Notes under the pieces: generated by a model | What the model saw: only the letters and a program-made list of their open reading frames with translations | Databases searched by the model: none | Told to the model about the DNA's origin: nothing | Position numbers and translations under genes: made by a program | In this document: positions 15,971-26,291 of the stretch, in pieces | Position numbering within the stretch: the first letter of the stretch is position 1 | Layout: each line of letters opens with the position of its first letter | Origin: Bacillus sp. FJAT-42315 | GTDB taxonomy: Bacteria > Bacillota > Bacilli > Bacillales > Domibacillaceae | Direction of reading: 5' to 3' | DNA: 64,000 nucleotides | NCBI RefSeq assembly: GCF_002797375.1 | Contig: NZ_KZ454941.1 | Span: 664,031-728,030 of the forward strand

Positions 15971-16799
15971 ATAAAAAGACAAAATAAATCACAGCAGCTA
16001 ATACGATTCGATAAATAGCAAACGGCGTTAGTTTGATTTTATTGATGAGTGCTAGGAAGAAACGAATCGATATTAAGGCGAAGATAAAGGCACTAATAAA
16101 TCCAACAACGAAAAACGGCAGAACATCTAGCGTGAAATATTCCCAGTTGCTAATAAGTGATAACGTACTGGCACCAGCCATGATGGGCACAGCCATAATA
16201 AAGGTAAAGTCGGCAGCTGCCCGATGACTCATCCCAAGCAACACACCTCCGGAAATGGTCGAACCGGAACGAGAAAAACCTGGCCAAAGTGCGAAACATT
16301 GAAATAGACCGACTAAAAAGGCTTGTTTATAAGTGACGTCATCTACTGTTTCGGCTTGGACATATTTTGGTGCTAGTTTATCAGCAAGCAACATCAAAAT
16401 AGCACCGACAACTAGACCAATCAGTACAGTATTGACTGAAAAAAGATGCTCATCGATATAGTCTTCAAATAAAAAACCGAGAACGGTCGCTGGAAGTAGA
16501 CCAACGATGACCACACTTAATTTTAATTGAGACATTTCTTGATGATCAGCTGTTGTTCTTTTTTTCAATCCAAGTAAGTGAAAAAGTCGATCTTTAAATA
16601 TAATGACCACTGCTAAAATCGAGCCGAGTTGGATGACTACTTTGAACGTATTCGCCACTGGCTGAGAAAATATTTCTTTCGATTTCAATAACATATCATC
16701 GACAATAATCATATGGCCTGTCGAGGAAACAGGAGCAAATTCCGTGGCCCCTTCGACCAAGCCTAAAATAAAAGCAACGACCAATTCCCATAAATTCAA
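15969..16799 (-). CDS. uppP: Undecaprenyl-diphosphatase UppP (BacA)
   Basis: An integral membrane phosphatase of 276 residues that converts undecaprenyl diphosphate to the monophosphate, recycling the lipid carrier for peptidoglycan. Hallmarks are EGATEFAPVSSTGHM near the N-terminus and the GFSRSGSTISGG motif near residue 175, with about eight membrane helices. Loss of carrier recycling is linked to bacitracin sensitivity. The start is a TTG, supported by GAGGTGA five to six bases upstream. It is a single gene transcribed opposite to its neighbours. Confidence 0.95.
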   Translation of the reverse strand: MNLWELVVAFILGLVEGATEFAPVSSTGHMIIVDDMLLKSKEIFSQPVANTFKVVIQLGSILAVVIIFKDRLFHLLGLKKRTTADHQEMSQLKLSVVIVGLLPATVLGFLFEDYIDEHLFSVNTVLIGLVVGAILMLLADKLAPKYVQAETVDDVTYKQAFLVGLFQCFALWPGFSRSGSTISGGVLLGMSHRAAADFTFIMAVPIMAGASTLSLISNWEYFTLDVLPFFVVGFISAFIFALISIRFFLALINKIKLTPFAIYRIVLAAVIYFVFL

Positions 16800-16964
16800 T
16801 TTAGTTCACCTCATTAATAAAGATAAAAAGACCACTTAATGATTGTGTGATTACATTAAGGATATGTCTATTTTTATAGATAATGTCATGGTTTTACTTG
16901 ACTTTTCTCCGACTTTCTTCAATTGTTATTTAAAAGGGATTAAGTATTTGGGAGGAGTGGTTGA

Positions 16965-17609
16965 ATGGGCGTTCATAATTATTTTAAAAGTTTATCGGAT
17001 TTAGAGCATTTATTTCGATTACCGGGGAAATTCAAATATCAAACACATACGGTAGCGGCTCATTCATTTAAGGTGACAAAGATCGCCCAATTTTTAGGAA
17101 CGATTGAAGAAATGGCAGGGGAAGCGGTCGATTGGCGTTCACTGTATGAAAAAGCATTGAACCATGACTATGCTGAGCTATTCACTGGTGATATTAAAAC
17201 ACCGGTCAAATATGCTTCTCATGAATTAAACGCACTGTTTTCACAAGTAGAGGAGCAAATGGCGAAGAAATTTGTCGAGCAGGAGTTTCCGAAAGAATTG
17301 CAAGCTGTTTATATGGAACGCTTCAAAGAAGGCAAAGACGACACACTCGAAGGCCGCATTTTATCAGTCGCAGATAAAATTGATCTTCTCTATGAATCGT
17401 TTGGAGAAATACTGAAGCGCAATCCAGAACCATTATTTCTTGAAATCTATCAAGAAGCTTTGTCGACAATTATGAAATTCCATGAGATGAATTGTGTACA
17501 ATATTTTATCGAGCATATATTACCAGATATGTTGTCTGAAGAATTTATCCCTCATAACGAATTAAATTATGTCACTGAAATGATCGTGCAAAAATATGCT
17601 GACAAATAA
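16965..17609 (+). CDS. HD-domain hydrolase, YfbR-like (possible 5'-nucleotidase)
   Basis: A 214-residue soluble HD superfamily protein. The metal site is recognisable in HTVAAHSFKV (first histidine), NHDYAELFTGDIKTP (HD doublet) and VADKIDLLYE (last aspartate). This arrangement resembles YfbR, a 5'-deoxynucleotidase. The substrate here is inferred, not shown. The ATG follows GGGAGGAG. It is followed 27 bases later by csbA and is probably cotranscribed with it. Confidence 0.8.
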   Translation: MGVHNYFKSLSDLEHLFRLPGKFKYQTHTVAAHSFKVTKIAQFLGTIEEMAGEAVDWRSLYEKALNHDYAELFTGDIKTPVKYASHELNALFSQVEEQMAKKFVEQEFPKELQAVYMERFKEGKDDTLEGRILSVADKIDLLYESFGEILKRNPEPLFLEIYQEALSTIMKFHEMNCVQYFIEHILPDMLSEEFIPHNELNYVTEMIVQKYADK

Positions 17610-17636
17610 AGTTAGTCTTTTTCCAGGAGTGAAAAC

Positions 17637-17870
17637 ATGGTTGAAAAAATCATTCTAGCCATATGTATGCCGGCTCTGCTCGTCGTTTTTTTTACACGGG
17701 TCACATATAATCAGGTGCTAGGTTTAATATTAACAGTTGCTTTAATCGCTGCTTCTGTTTACAAAGGCTACACCCATACATGGACGCTCATTATTATCGA
17801 CGCTGCTTCCTTAACGTTCGGTTTTTGGCTGTCCAATCGTATGATGAAAAATATCAAGTTGAATAAATGA
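17637..17870 (+). CDS. csbA: CsbA family small membrane protein
   Basis: A 77-residue membrane protein with two or three helices and the family opening MVEKIILAICMPALLVVFF followed by TRVTYNQVLG. In B. subtilis csbA is a sigma-B controlled general stress gene next to uvrB; here a sulfur-stress operon separates it from uvrB. I saw no sigma-B promoter (GTTT/GGGTAT) directly in front. The ATG follows CCAGGAGTG. The biochemical function is unknown. Confidence 0.8.
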   Translation: MVEKIILAICMPALLVVFFTRVTYNQVLGLILTVALIAASVYKGYTHTWTLIIIDAASLTFGFWLSNRMMKNIKLNK

Positions 17871-17872
17871 CG

Positions 17873-17907
17873 ATACGGCTTCCACTGGCGGAGGCCGTAT
17901 TTTTTTG
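17873..17907 (+). terminator. Terminator after csbA
   Basis: ATACGGCTTCC pairs with GGAGGCCGTAT (one wobble) across a 6-base loop, followed by seven T residues. Confidence 0.9.
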
Positions 17908-17957
17908 TGATCTTCTGTGGAATAGTAAGGAAGGTAAAAAAAAATTCAACTTCCCCC

Positions 17958-17986
17958 TTGCTTTTTTATAGGGTATGGGGTATTAT
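17958..17986 (+). promoter_or_regulatory. Promoter of the cst-like sulfur operon
   Basis: TTGCTT at 17958-17963 and TATTAT at 17981-17986 with a 17-base spacer. The upstream CstR-type operator lies in the spacer, so bound repressor would block RNA polymerase. Confidence 0.6.
17968..17983. promoter_or_regulatory. CstR-type operator 1
   Basis: ATAGGGTATGGGGTAT is built from the GGGTA/TACCC words of CsoR/CstR operators and covers the spacer and -10 edge of the promoter. The cognate CstR-like regulator is encoded three genes downstream. Confidence 0.65.
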
Positions 17987-18003
17987 AAGAATCAAGATAA
18001 CAC

Positions 18004-18018
18004 ATACCCCTTAGGGTA
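18004..18018. promoter_or_regulatory. CstR-type operator 2
   Basis: ATACCCCTTAGGGTA is an inverted repeat (TACCC...GGGTA) matching the form described for the S. aureus cst operators. It lies just downstream of the promoter and 22 bases before the first ATG. Together with operator 1 it forms a two-site control region. Confidence 0.7.
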
Positions 18019-18040
18019 AAATAAAAGGAGGAAATACATT

Positions 18041-19459
18041 ATGTTCTTTCGTTCTTACTTTGATGAAAAATTAGCTCAATATTCTTATATGGTCGGTTGT
18101 CAAAAAACAGGTGAGGCGATTGTCGTTGACCCTGCTCGTGATATTACTCCTTATGTGGAAACAGCAAAAAAAGAAGGTTTTCATTTAACGGCTGCAACAG
18201 AAACTCATATTCATGCAGACTTTGTTTCAGGTGCTCGTCAGTTGGCTCATGATCACGGTTCTAAATTATATTTATCGGATGAAGGCGATGAGAACTGGAA
18301 GTATCAATATTTAGATGGACTGTCAGCAACACTGGTGAAAGATGGCGACGTATTTACGATCGGAAACATTGAATTTAAAGTAATGCATACGCCAGGTCAT
18401 ACCCCTGAAAGTATCTCTTTTATCGTCACAGATAAAGGCGGCGGCTCAGATGTACCGATGGGAATTTTCACAGGAGACTTCGTATTTGTTGGCGATATCG
18501 GTCGTCCAGACTTATTAGAAAAAGCAGCAGGTGTGAAAGGAACAGCGGATGCTGGAGCATTGCAAATGTTTGATTCGGTTCAACGCTTTAAACAGCTTCC
18601 AGACTATTTATTAGTGTGGCCAGCACACGGGGCTGGCAGTGCTTGTGGGAAATCACTTGGAGCGGTTCCACTTTCAACAGTCGGTTACGAAAAAGTGAAC
18701 AACTGGGCGCTTCAAATTGAAGATAAAGAAGAATTCCATAAAGAGTTACTGAAAGATCAACCAGAGCCACCAAAATACTTTGCGATGATGAAAACAGTGA
18801 ATAAAGTAGGTCCGAAAGTATTAACGAATGAGGAAGTTCCTTATGTAGAGACGTATAAAGAGTTGCAAGAGCTTTTAAATAAAGACAATACAGTCGGTGT
18901 AGATACTAGAGACGGTATGGAATTTGCCAATGGTCATATTGCAGGAACAATCAATATTCCATTCTCGAAAATCTTCACAAACTGGGCGGGCTGGATGTTA
19001 GGTTATGAGCAAAATATTGTCTTGATTGCTGACAAAGATCAAGCGCAAGAAATTCAACTGGCATTGGAGTCCATTGGGTTAGATCGCATTGTCGCTTTTG
19101 CTGATCCGAAAGCTGTGAGCGAAGCGGATGAGTTAGAGCAATATCCGAACATTGATATCGAAGCCTTTAAAGCGCAACATCAAAATGAAGATGTGTATGT
19201 AGTAGATATCCGTCAGCAAGCGGAGTGGAATGAAGGCCGTATTCCAGGAGCGCACCACCATATGCTTGGTTATTTACAAGATCAACTAGCGGATCTGCCG
19301 AAAGATAAGAAAATTATCGTTCATTGTCAATCGGGTGCTCGCTCAGCTATCGGAACGAGCGTGCTACAAGCAGCAGGATTTAAAAATATTGAAAACGTAG
19401 CAGGCGGATTTGCAGCATGGAAAATCGCTGGTGAAGAAGTAACAAAAGGAGAGAATTAA
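18041..19459 (+). CDS. cstB: CstB-like persulfide dioxygenase-rhodanese fusion
   Basis: A 472-residue enzyme of reactive sulfur detoxification. The N-terminal metallo-beta-lactamase domain (about 1-235) has THIHADFVSG, HTPGHTPESIS and TGDFVFVGDIGRPDL of ETHE1-type persulfide dioxygenases. A first rhodanese-like domain (about 265-350) lacks the catalytic cysteine. The second (about 365-470) has C429 in HCQSGARS. This three-part layout is that of S. aureus CstB, which turns persulfides into thiosulfate. The ATG follows AAAGGAGG. It heads the operon behind two CstR-type operators. No sulfide:quinone reductase gene is in the operon. Confidence 0.9.
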   Translation: MFFRSYFDEKLAQYSYMVGCQKTGEAIVVDPARDITPYVETAKKEGFHLTAATETHIHADFVSGARQLAHDHGSKLYLSDEGDENWKYQYLDGLSATLVKDGDVFTIGNIEFKVMHTPGHTPESISFIVTDKGGGSDVPMGIFTGDFVFVGDIGRPDLLEKAAGVKGTADAGALQMFDSVQRFKQLPDYLLVWPAHGAGSACGKSLGAVPLSTVGYEKVNNWALQIEDKEEFHKELLKDQPEPPKYFAMMKTVNKVGPKVLTNEEVPYVETYKELQELLNKDNTVGVDTRDGMEFANGHIAGTINIPFSKIFTNWAGWMLGYEQNIVLIADKDQAQEIQLALESIGLDRIVAFADPKAVSEADELEQYPNIDIEAFKAQHQNEDVYVVDIRQQAEWNEGRIPGAHHHMLGYLQDQLADLPKDKKIIVHCQSGARSAIGTSVLQAAGFKNIENVAGGFAAWKIAGEEVTKGEN

Positions 19460-19461
19460 TC

Positions 19462-19692
19462 ATGAATAAAGTAACTGTGTACTCAACTAACACATGCCCT
19501 TATTGCACAATGATGAAAAACTTTTTAAATGAACAAGGTATTTCATATAAAGAAGTAAACGTTCAGCAAGATCAACAAGCAGCACAACGACTAGTGGCAA
19601 CGACAGGTCAAATGGGCGTTCCACAAACGGAAGTAAACGGACAATGGGTGCTAGGCTATGATCCGCAAGCCGTTATGTCTTTGTTGAAGTAA
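19462..19692 (+). CDS. Glutaredoxin family protein
   Basis: A 76-residue glutaredoxin/NrdH-like protein with the active site C12-P-Y-C15 near the N-terminus and the cis-proline segment GVPQTEV. It begins two bases after the cstB stop, with GGAGAG just upstream, so it is cotranslated. In this setting it may reduce persulfides or mixed disulfides formed during sulfide stress; that role is inferred from the operon. Confidence 0.9.
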   Translation: MNKVTVYSTNTCPYCTMMKNFLNEQGISYKEVNVQQDQQAAQRLVATTGQMGVPQTEVNGQWVLGYDPQAVMSLLK

Positions 19693-19698
19693 TTTCAT

Positions 19699-19725
19699 GA
19701 GCCGGGCCTTACGCCTGGCTCTTTC
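19699..19725 (+). terminator. Weak intra-operon hairpin
   Basis: GAGCCGGGC pairs with GCCTGGCTC (one mismatch), followed by TTTC. It sits between the glutaredoxin and cstR genes and could lower expression of the distal genes or stabilise the upstream transcript. Confidence 0.5.
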
Positions 19726-19743
19726 TGATAGGAGGTGACCACG

Positions 19744-20004
19744 ATGACATACGATAAAAATGTACAAAACCGGCTGAAGCGAATTGAAGGACAAGTACGA
19801 GGGGTTTTGCGAATGATGGAGGAAGAAAAGGATTGTACCGATATTGTCATGCAACTAAGTGCGATTCAAGGAGCGATTAATCGGACAATCGGCGTAGTGG
19901 TCAGCAAAAATCTAGAACAATGCGTTCGCCACAATGTGGAGAACGGTGAAGAAACAGATGAAATGGTGAAAGAAGCGGTTGAACTATTAATGAAAAGCCG
20001 TTAA
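19744..20004 (+). CDS. cstR: CstR-like persulfide-sensing repressor (CsoR/DUF156 family)
   Basis: An 86-residue all-helical repressor of the CsoR/RcnR family. With ATG 19744 as the start (GGAGGTGA upstream; the GTG at 19735 lies inside that site), the cysteines fall at C31 and C60, the same numbers as the reactive pair of S. aureus CstR. The position that carries a copper-binding histidine in CsoR is N56 here, so the protein should sense persulfides rather than Cu(I). It is expected to bind the two operators at 17968-18018 and autoregulate the operon. Confidence 0.9.
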   Translation: MTYDKNVQNRLKRIEGQVRGVLRMMEEEKDCTDIVMQLSAIQGAINRTIGVVVSKNLEQCVRHNVENGEETDEMVKEAVELLMKSR

Positions 20005-20019
20005 TAAAGGAGCACAATC

Positions 20020-20382
20020 ATGGATACGATTTTTTACGTATTATTAGCGATTTTCGTCTTTATTTCTATAAAAAATATGATTCCTGCTAAAGGGATACGT
20101 CATATCTCAACGGATGATTTGAAGCAAGAGTTGAAGGAAAGAAACAAACAATTTGTCGATGTGAGAACACCAGCAGAATATCAAGGTCATCATGTGAAGG
20201 GATTTACAAATATTCCACTGCAACAGCTTGCTTCACGTGTGAACGAGCTTGATCGTAACAAGGAAGTCGTTGTCATATGCAGAAGCGGTATGCGCAGCCA
20301 AAAAGCAGCTCAATTGCTGAAGAAAAAAGGTTTTACGAACGTGACGAATGTCCAAGATGGAATTTGCAGTTGGAAGCAATAA
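20020..20382 (+). CDS. Membrane-anchored rhodanese
   Basis: A 120-residue single-domain rhodanese with one N-terminal membrane helix (residues 4-20). The catalytic loop is C88-R-S-G-M-R-S, within VVICRSGMRS. The domain should transfer sulfane sulfur at the cytoplasmic face, since the helix is followed by positively charged residues. It starts 15 bases after cstR with AAAGGAG upstream. S. aureus cstA is a larger TusA-rhodanese protein, so this is an analogue, not the same architecture. Confidence 0.87.
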   Translation: MDTIFYVLLAIFVFISIKNMIPAKGIRHISTDDLKQELKERNKQFVDVRTPAEYQGHHVKGFTNIPLQQLASRVNELDRNKEVVVICRSGMRSQKAAQLLKKKGFTNVTNVQDGICSWKQ

Positions 20383-20404
20383 ATACGAAAGGTGTGAGTA
20401 GAGA

Positions 20405-21190
20405 ATGGATTGGTCCATAGGTTTTATCGTCACTATATTTCTCATTGGTTTTATCGGCTCGTTTATTTCGGGAATGGTTGGAATCGGTGGCTCGATTATT
20501 AAATACCCGATGTTATTGTACATCCCACCGCTTTTAGGATTCGCTGCCTTTTCCGCTCATGAAGTGTCCGGCATTAGTGCGGTTCAAGTCTTTTTTGCGA
20601 CGATCGCTGGTGTTTGGGCATATCGTAAAAGTGATTACTTGAATAAAACACTAATCATCTACATGGGCGCAGCGGTATTAATAGGTAGCTTTATCGGCGG
20701 CTTCGGCTCAGAGGATATGTCGGAAGCGACTGTGAACGTTATTTATGGTATTTTAGCTGCTTTAGCTGCGATCATGATGTTTATTCCGAAGAAAAATCTC
20801 GATGATCGCCCGCTTGAAGAGATTACGTTTAATAAATGGTTAGCAGCCGTACTAGCTTTCATTGTCGGAGTGGGAGCGGGAATTGTCGGTGCAGCCGGAG
20901 CGTTTTTACTCGTGCCGATCATGCTCGTTGTATTAAAGATTCCAACAAGAATGACGATCGCCAGCTCGCTAGCGATTACCTTTATTTCATCGATCGGTTC
21001 CACAGCAGGAAAGCTAATGACTGGTCAAGTGTTGTTTTTACCAGCAGTGATTATGGTCGTTGCTAGTATCATCGCTTCTCCACTCGGCGCCAAAGCTGGT
21101 CAAAAAATGAATACAAAGATTCTTCAATGGTTGCTTGCTTTATTGATTGCGGCAACGGCTGTGAAGATTTGGACGGATATTTTATTGTGA
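20405..21190 (+). CDS. TauE/SafE family sulfite exporter
   Basis: A 261-residue membrane protein with about eight helices and the two Gly-rich family repeats ([14 protein letters not shown] near residue 22 and [17 protein letters not shown] near 157). TauE/SafE proteins export sulfite or organosulfonates; a tauE gene belongs to the S. aureus cst locus. Here it would remove sulfite or thiosulfate formed by the upstream enzymes, which is inferred from the operon. The ATG follows AAAGGTGTGAG. Confidence 0.88.
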   Translation: MDWSIGFIVTIFLIGFIGSFISGMVGIGGSIIKYPMLLYIPPLLGFAAFSAHEVSGISAVQVFFATIAGVWAYRKSDYLNKTLIIYMGAAVLIGSFIGGFGSEDMSEATVNVIYGILAALAAIMMFIPKKNLDDRPLEEITFNKWLAAVLAFIVGVGAGIVGAAGAFLLVPIMLVVLKIPTRMTIASSLAITFISSIGSTAGKLMTGQVLFLPAVIMVVASIIASPLGAKAGQKMNTKILQWLLALLIAATAVKIWTDILL

Positions 21191-21197
21191 AAATAGT

Positions 21198-21222
21198 GGG
21201 GGCATGATGCTCCTGCTTTTTT
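21198..21222 (+). terminator. Terminator after the sulfur operon
   Basis: A short stem (GGGGGCA with TGCTCCT, including wobble pairs) around a 3-base loop, followed by GC and six T. Confidence 0.6.
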
Positions 21223-21241
21223 GTTATCCCAAGATTTAAAA

Positions 21242-21255
21242 CGAACGTATGTGCG
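21242..21255. promoter_or_regulatory. LexA (DinR) SOS box candidate upstream of uvrB
   Basis: CGAACGTATGTGCG matches the Bacillus LexA consensus CGAAC-N4-GTTCG except for one core base. It lies about 150 bases upstream of uvrB, the first gene of an operon that is SOS-regulated in B. subtilis. A TAAAAT box at 21288-21293 could be the -10. Confidence 0.6.
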
Positions 21256-21393
21256 TAAAAAGCTAGCTTTCTTTGTTTTATTTATGATAAAATGGGAAAT
21301 ATGATAAGTATCGAAATCGAAGACCTTCAAAATGGAAATAATAGTCGGTGAAAGAGTATGATAAAAGGAAAAGGTCAGCAGGGGGGACAGAGT

Positions 21394-23364
21394 GTGGCAA
21401 ACCAATTTGAAATAGTGTCTAAATATAGTCCACAGGGTGATCAGCCCGCCGCGATTGCCGAGTTAGTGGAAGGCATTACGCAAGGAAAGAAGCATCAAAC
21501 CCTGCTTGGAGCAACGGGAACGGGAAAGACATTTACGGTTTCTAATGTCATTAAAGAAGTGAATAAACCGACGCTTGTGATCGCTCATAATAAAACATTG
21601 GCGGGGCAACTATATAGCGAATTTAAAGAGTTTTTTCCAAATAACGCAGTCGAGTATTTCGTCAGCTACTACGATTATTATCAGCCGGAAGCGTATGTGC
21701 CGCAAACGGATACGTTCATTGAAAAAGATGCCAGTATTAATGATGAAATTGATAAGCTGCGCCACTCGGCGACATCGGCGTTATTTGAACGCAATGACGT
21801 CATCGTGATCGCCAGTGTTTCTTGCATTTACGGTTTAGGTTCGCCGGAAGAATATCGCGAGCTAGTGATTTCGTTGCGAGCGGGTATGGAGCTAGAGCGC
21901 AATCAGCTGTTGCGTCGTCTCGTAGATGTTCAGTATGAACGCAATGATATTGACTTTAAGCGTGGAACGTTTCGCGTACGCGGCGATGTCGTCGAGATTT
22001 TCCCAGCTTCTCGTGATGATCATTGCATGAGAGTTGAATTTTTCGGCGATGAAATTGAGCGGATTCGTGAAGTCGATGCGTTAACGGGCGAGATTCTTGG
22101 CGATCGTGACCACGTTGCTATCTTTCCAGCTTCCCACTTCGTTACCCGAGAAGAGAAAATGAAGATAGCGATTGGAAATATTGAAAAAGAGTTAGAGGAA
22201 CAACTAACGATTTTACGTGAAGACAATAAATTGCTAGAAGCGCAGCGATTGGAACAGCGTACGCGTTATGATTTAGAAATGATGCGGGAGATGGGCTTTT
22301 GTTCAGGGATTGAAAATTATTCGCGTCATCTAACTTTGCGACCATCAGGCTCGACGCCGTATACACTATTGGATTATTTTCCGAAAGATTTCTTGCTCGT
22401 GATTGATGAGTCACATGTTACCCTTCCACAAGTGCGTGGGATGTACAATGGCGACCAGGCACGCAAGCAAGTGTTAGTTGATCACGGTTTCCGCCTGCCA
22501 TCGGCGAAGGATAATCGCCCGCTTATGTTCCAAGAATTTGAGGAACATGTTCATCAAGCGGTTTACGTTTCGGCTACCCCAGGTCCTTATGAAATCGAAC
22601 ATACGCCGCATATGACGGAACAAATTATTCGACCGACTGGCCTGCTTGATCCAACCGTTGATGTTCGTCCGATTGAGGGACAAATCGATGATCTCCTCGG
22701 TGAAATACAGGAACGTATTGAGAAGAACGAACGCGTATTAGTGACGACATTAACGAAGAAAATGTCTGAAGACTTAACCGATTATTTAAAGGATATCGGT
22801 ATTAAAGTGCAGTATTTGCACTCGGAAATTAAAACACTCGAACGGATTGAAATTATTCGAGATTTGCGCCTCGGTAAATACGATGTTCTTGTCGGCATTA
22901 ACTTGTTGAGAGAAGGGCTTGATATTCCAGAGGTGTCGCTTGTGGCAATTTTAGATGCTGATAAGGAAGGCTTCTTGCGCTCAGAGCGTTCGCTCATTCA
23001 GACGATGGGCCGCGCTGCCCGTAATGCATCGGGACATGTCATTATGTATGCCGATAAACTAACGGATTCAATGGCCAAAGCGCTCGAGGAAACGAAGCGT
23101 CGTCGCTCCATTCAGGAACAGTACAATGAAACGCATGGCATTACACCGATGACTATTCAAAAAGAAGTTCGTGATGTAATTCGAGCGACGCATGCGGCTG
23201 AAGAGCCGGAAGTGTACGAAACAACGAAAAAATTATCGAAAACGGAAAGAAATCGTTTACTGCAAAGTCTTGAGAGTGAAATGAAGGAAGCGGCAAAAGC
23301 GCTTGATTTCGAGAAGGCGGCTGAGCTTCGCGATGTCTGGTTAGAGTTGAAATCGGAAGGATGA
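21394..23364 (+). CDS. uvrB: UvrABC system protein B
   Basis: The damage-verification helicase of nucleotide excision repair, 657 residues from GTG 21394. Visible elements are Walker A GATGTGKT, the beta-hairpin region [19 protein letters not shown], the helicase motifs QTMGRAARN-type, and a C-terminal UVR domain ([18 protein letters not shown]) that contacts UvrC. Another ATG 12 codons upstream exists, but GGGGGGA sits right before the GTG and the N-terminus ([18 protein letters not shown]) then aligns with Bacillus UvrB. uvrA follows within six bases. A LexA-like box lies upstream. Confidence 0.97.
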   Translation: MANQFEIVSKYSPQGDQPAAIAELVEGITQGKKHQTLLGATGTGKTFTVSNVIKEVNKPTLVIAHNKTLAGQLYSEFKEFFPNNAVEYFVSYYDYYQPEAYVPQTDTFIEKDASINDEIDKLRHSATSALFERNDVIVIASVSCIYGLGSPEEYRELVISLRAGMELERNQLLRRLVDVQYERNDIDFKRGTFRVRGDVVEIFPASRDDHCMRVEFFGDEIERIREVDALTGEILGDRDHVAIFPASHFVTREEKMKIAIGNIEKELEEQLTILREDNKLLEAQRLEQRTRYDLEMMREMGFCSGIENYSRHLTLRPSGSTPYTLLDYFPKDFLLVIDESHVTLPQVRGMYNGDQARKQVLVDHGFRLPSAKDNRPLMFQEFEEHVHQAVYVSATPGPYEIEHTPHMTEQIIRPTGLLDPTVDVRPIEGQIDDLLGEIQERIEKNERVLVTTLTKKMSEDLTDYLKDIGIKVQYLHSEIKTLERIEIIRDLRLGKYDVLVGINLLREGLDIPEVSLVAILDADKEGFLRSERSLIQTMGRAARNASGHVIMYADKLTDSMAKALEETKRRRSIQEQYNETHGITPMTIQKEVRDVIRATHAAEEPEVYETTKKLSKTERNRLLQSLESEMKEAAKALDFEKAAELRDVWLELKSEG

Positions 23365-23370
23365 CTTTTT

Positions 23371-26217
23371 ATGGGAATAGATAAAATTACAGTAAAAGGT
23401 GCTAGAGCACATAACCTCAAAAATATCGACATCACCATTCCGCGCGATCAATTAGTCGTGCTGACGGGTTTATCGGGATCAGGGAAATCATCGCTCGCCT
23501 TTGACACGATTTATGCCGAGGGGCAGCGTCGCTATGTCGAATCGCTGTCCGCCTATGCTCGCCAATTTTTAGGGCAAATGGATAAGCCGGATGTAGACGC
23601 GATCGAAGGGTTATCGCCAGCGATTTCGATTGATCAGAAAACGACAAGTCGTAACCCTCGTTCCACGGTCGGAACGGTGACGGAAATCTATGATTACTTG
23701 CGTTTGCTGTTTGCGCGTATCGGCCGTCCGATTTGTCCGGTTCATGGCATTGAAATTACGTCGCAAACGATCGAACAAATGGTCGATCGCATTATGCAAC
23801 ACGAGGAGCGCACGAAGCTGCAAGTATTATCGCCGATCGTTTCCGGTCGAAAAGGAACACATGTGAAGGTGTTTGAAGAAATTAAACGTCAAGGCTATGT
23901 TCGCGTGCGTGTAGACGGCGAAATGTACGAAATAGAAGATGAGATTGAACTAGAAAAAAATAAAAAGCATTCGATTGAAGTCGTCATTGACCGGATCGTC
24001 GTCAAAGAAGGGATCGAAGCACGCTTAGCTGACTCATTAGAAGCCGCTCTCAAATTAGGAGAAGGAAACGTTATTATCGATGTCATCGGCCAAGAGGAAT
24101 TACTGTTCAGTGAACATCATGCTTGTCCTCATTGTGGATTTTCGATTGGAGAATTAGAGCCGCGTATGTTTTCTTTTAATAGCCCTTACGGTGCCTGTCC
24201 AACGTGCGATGGTCTAGGCTCGAAATTGAAAGTTGATGTCGATCTCGTTGTGCCAAATTGGGAGTTAAACTTAAAAGAACATGCGATTGCTCCGTGGGAA
24301 TCGACCAGCTCGCAATATTATCCACAGCTTCTTGAGTCAGTTTGCACGCACTACGGCATCGATATGGATAAGCCAGTGAAAGATTTGCCGAAAGAACAAA
24401 TGGATAAAATTTTATATGGATCGGGCAATGAAAAAGTGTACTTCCGTTATGAGAATGATTTCGGGCAAATCCGTGAAAATCATGTGGCATTTGAAGGAGT
24501 CATTGGCAATATTGAGCGTCGTTACCGCGAAACGAGCTCCGATTATATTCGCGAGATGATGGAGAAATATATGGCGCAGCAAAAATGTCCGACATGTAAA
24601 GGCTATCGCTTGAAAAAAGAAAGTCTCGCCGTCAAAATCAATGACCGTCACATTAGTGAAGTGACGAATGATTCGATTGAAGAAGCGGATCAATTTTTTG
24701 CTTCGCTGTCGTTAACGGAAAAAGAAATGAAGATTGCTCATTTAATTTTACGAGAAATTCGTGAGCGGCTTGGCTTCTTAATTAATGTCGGCTTAGATTA
24801 CTTAACACTTAGTCGAGCGGCGGGCACATTGTCCGGGGGAGAGGCACAGCGTATTCGGTTAGCGACGCAAATTGGCTCGCGGTTAACTGGAGTGCTCTAT
24901 ATTTTGGATGAGCCATCAATCGGTCTGCATCAACGAGACAATGATCGCTTAATTCACACGATGAAAGAGATGCGTGATATCGGTAACACATTGATCGTCG
25001 TCGAGCATGATGAAGACACGATGCTTGCGGCTGATTACTTAATCGATGTGGGGCCGGGTGCCGGAATTCATGGAGGAGAAATCGTTTCTGCTGGAACACC
25101 TGAACAAGTGATGAATGACCCTGTGTCATTGACAGGCCAATATTTATCGGGGAAAAAATATATTCCGTTGCCTAATGAGCGTCGTCAGCCAGATGGTCGC
25201 TGGATTGAAGTGACGGGAGCAAAAGAAAATAACTTGAAAAACGTCAAAGCCAAGTTTCCGCTCGGTCTGTTTACCGCGGTGACAGGTGTATCAGGTTCTG
25301 GAAAAAGTACGTTGATCAATGAAATTCTCCATAAATCATTGGCTCAAAAGCTACATAATGCGAAAAGCAAGCCGGGACAACATCGGGAAGTGAAAGGAAT
25401 CGAGCATCTTGAAAAAGTGATCGATATTGATCAGTCTCCGATTGGTCGAACACCAAGATCCAATCCGGCGACGTATACAGGGGTGTTTGATGATATTCGC
25501 GATGTGTTTGCGACAACGAATGAGGCGAAAGTACGCGGTTACAAGAAAGGACGCTTTAGCTTCAATGTGAAGGGCGGACGCTGTGAAGCTTGCCGCGGGG
25601 ATGGCATTATCAAAATTGAAATGCACTTTTTACCAGATGTGTATGTGCCGTGTGAAGTGTGTCATGGGAAACGTTACAATCGTGAGACGCTCGAAGTGAA
25701 ATATAAAGGGAAAAATATTTCCGATGTGCTAGCGATGACGGTAGAAGATGCGCTACAATTTTTTGAAAACATCCCGAAAATTAAACGCAAGCTCCAGACG
25801 ATTGCCGATGTTGGGCTAGATTATATTACTCTAGGCCAACCCGCGACCACTCTTTCTGGTGGAGAGGCTCAGCGTGTGAAGCTGGCATCTGAATTGCACC
25901 GCCGTTCCAATGGACGATCGTTCTACATTTTAGATGAGCCAACGACCGGTTTGCATGTAGATGACATTTCCCGTTTGCTTCATGTGCTCCAGCGTTTAGT
26001 CGACAATGGAGACACTGTATTAGTGATTGAGCATAATTTGGATGTCATTAAAACAGCAGATTATATTGTTGACCTTGGACCAGAAGGCGGCGATCGTGGG
26101 GGAATGATTGTCGCTTCAGGTACACCAGAAGAAGTGGCGGAAGTGGAAGGGTCGTATACCGGTTACTATTTAAATAAAGTATTAGTTCGTGACCGCGAAC
26201 GTATTATGAAAGTTTAA
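23371..26217 (+). CDS. uvrA: UvrABC system protein A
   Basis: A 948-residue ABC-type ATPase dimer that finds DNA lesions and loads UvrB. It has two ATPase modules: the first Walker A is [10 protein letters not shown] near residue 32 and the second [10 protein letters not shown] near residue 640. Signature LSGGEAQR occurs twice. Zinc modules are seen as CPHCGF/CPTCDG and as [18 protein letters not shown]. The start ATG 23371 is preceded by GGAAGGATGAC and follows uvrB closely, so the pair forms one operon. Confidence 0.97.
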   Translation: MGIDKITVKGARAHNLKNIDITIPRDQLVVLTGLSGSGKSSLAFDTIYAEGQRRYVESLSAYARQFLGQMDKPDVDAIEGLSPAISIDQKTTSRNPRSTVGTVTEIYDYLRLLFARIGRPICPVHGIEITSQTIEQMVDRIMQHEERTKLQVLSPIVSGRKGTHVKVFEEIKRQGYVRVRVDGEMYEIEDEIELEKNKKHSIEVVIDRIVVKEGIEARLADSLEAALKLGEGNVIIDVIGQEELLFSEHHACPHCGFSIGELEPRMFSFNSPYGACPTCDGLGSKLKVDVDLVVPNWELNLKEHAIAPWESTSSQYYPQLLESVCTHYGIDMDKPVKDLPKEQMDKILYGSGNEKVYFRYENDFGQIRENHVAFEGVIGNIERRYRETSSDYIREMMEKYMAQQKCPTCKGYRLKKESLAVKINDRHISEVTNDSIEEADQFFASLSLTEKEMKIAHLILREIRERLGFLINVGLDYLTLSRAAGTLSGGEAQRIRLATQIGSRLTGVLYILDEPSIGLHQRDNDRLIHTMKEMRDIGNTLIVVEHDEDTMLAADYLIDVGPGAGIHGGEIVSAGTPEQVMNDPVSLTGQYLSGKKYIPLPNERRQPDGRWIEVTGAKENNLKNVKAKFPLGLFTAVTGVSGSGKSTLINEILHKSLAQKLHNAKSKPGQHREVKGIEHLEKVIDIDQSPIGRTPRSNPATYTGVFDDIRDVFATTNEAKVRGYKKGRFSFNVKGGRCEACRGDGIIKIEMHFLPDVYVPCEVCHGKRYNRETLEVKYKGKNISDVLAMTVEDALQFFENIPKIKRKLQTIADVGLDYITLGQPATTLSGGEAQRVKLASELHRRSNGRSFYILDEPTTGLHVDDISRLLHVLQRLVDNGDTVLVIEHNLDVIKTADYIVDLGPEGGDRGGMIVASGTPEEVAEVEGSYTGYYLNKVLVRDRERIMKV

Positions 26218-26291
26218 CATTTTGAAACTTTTTCTAAATCGTGGCGTATGTAAAGAGGAAAGTCAAATTCAATTACTTGGAGGGACTTGAA

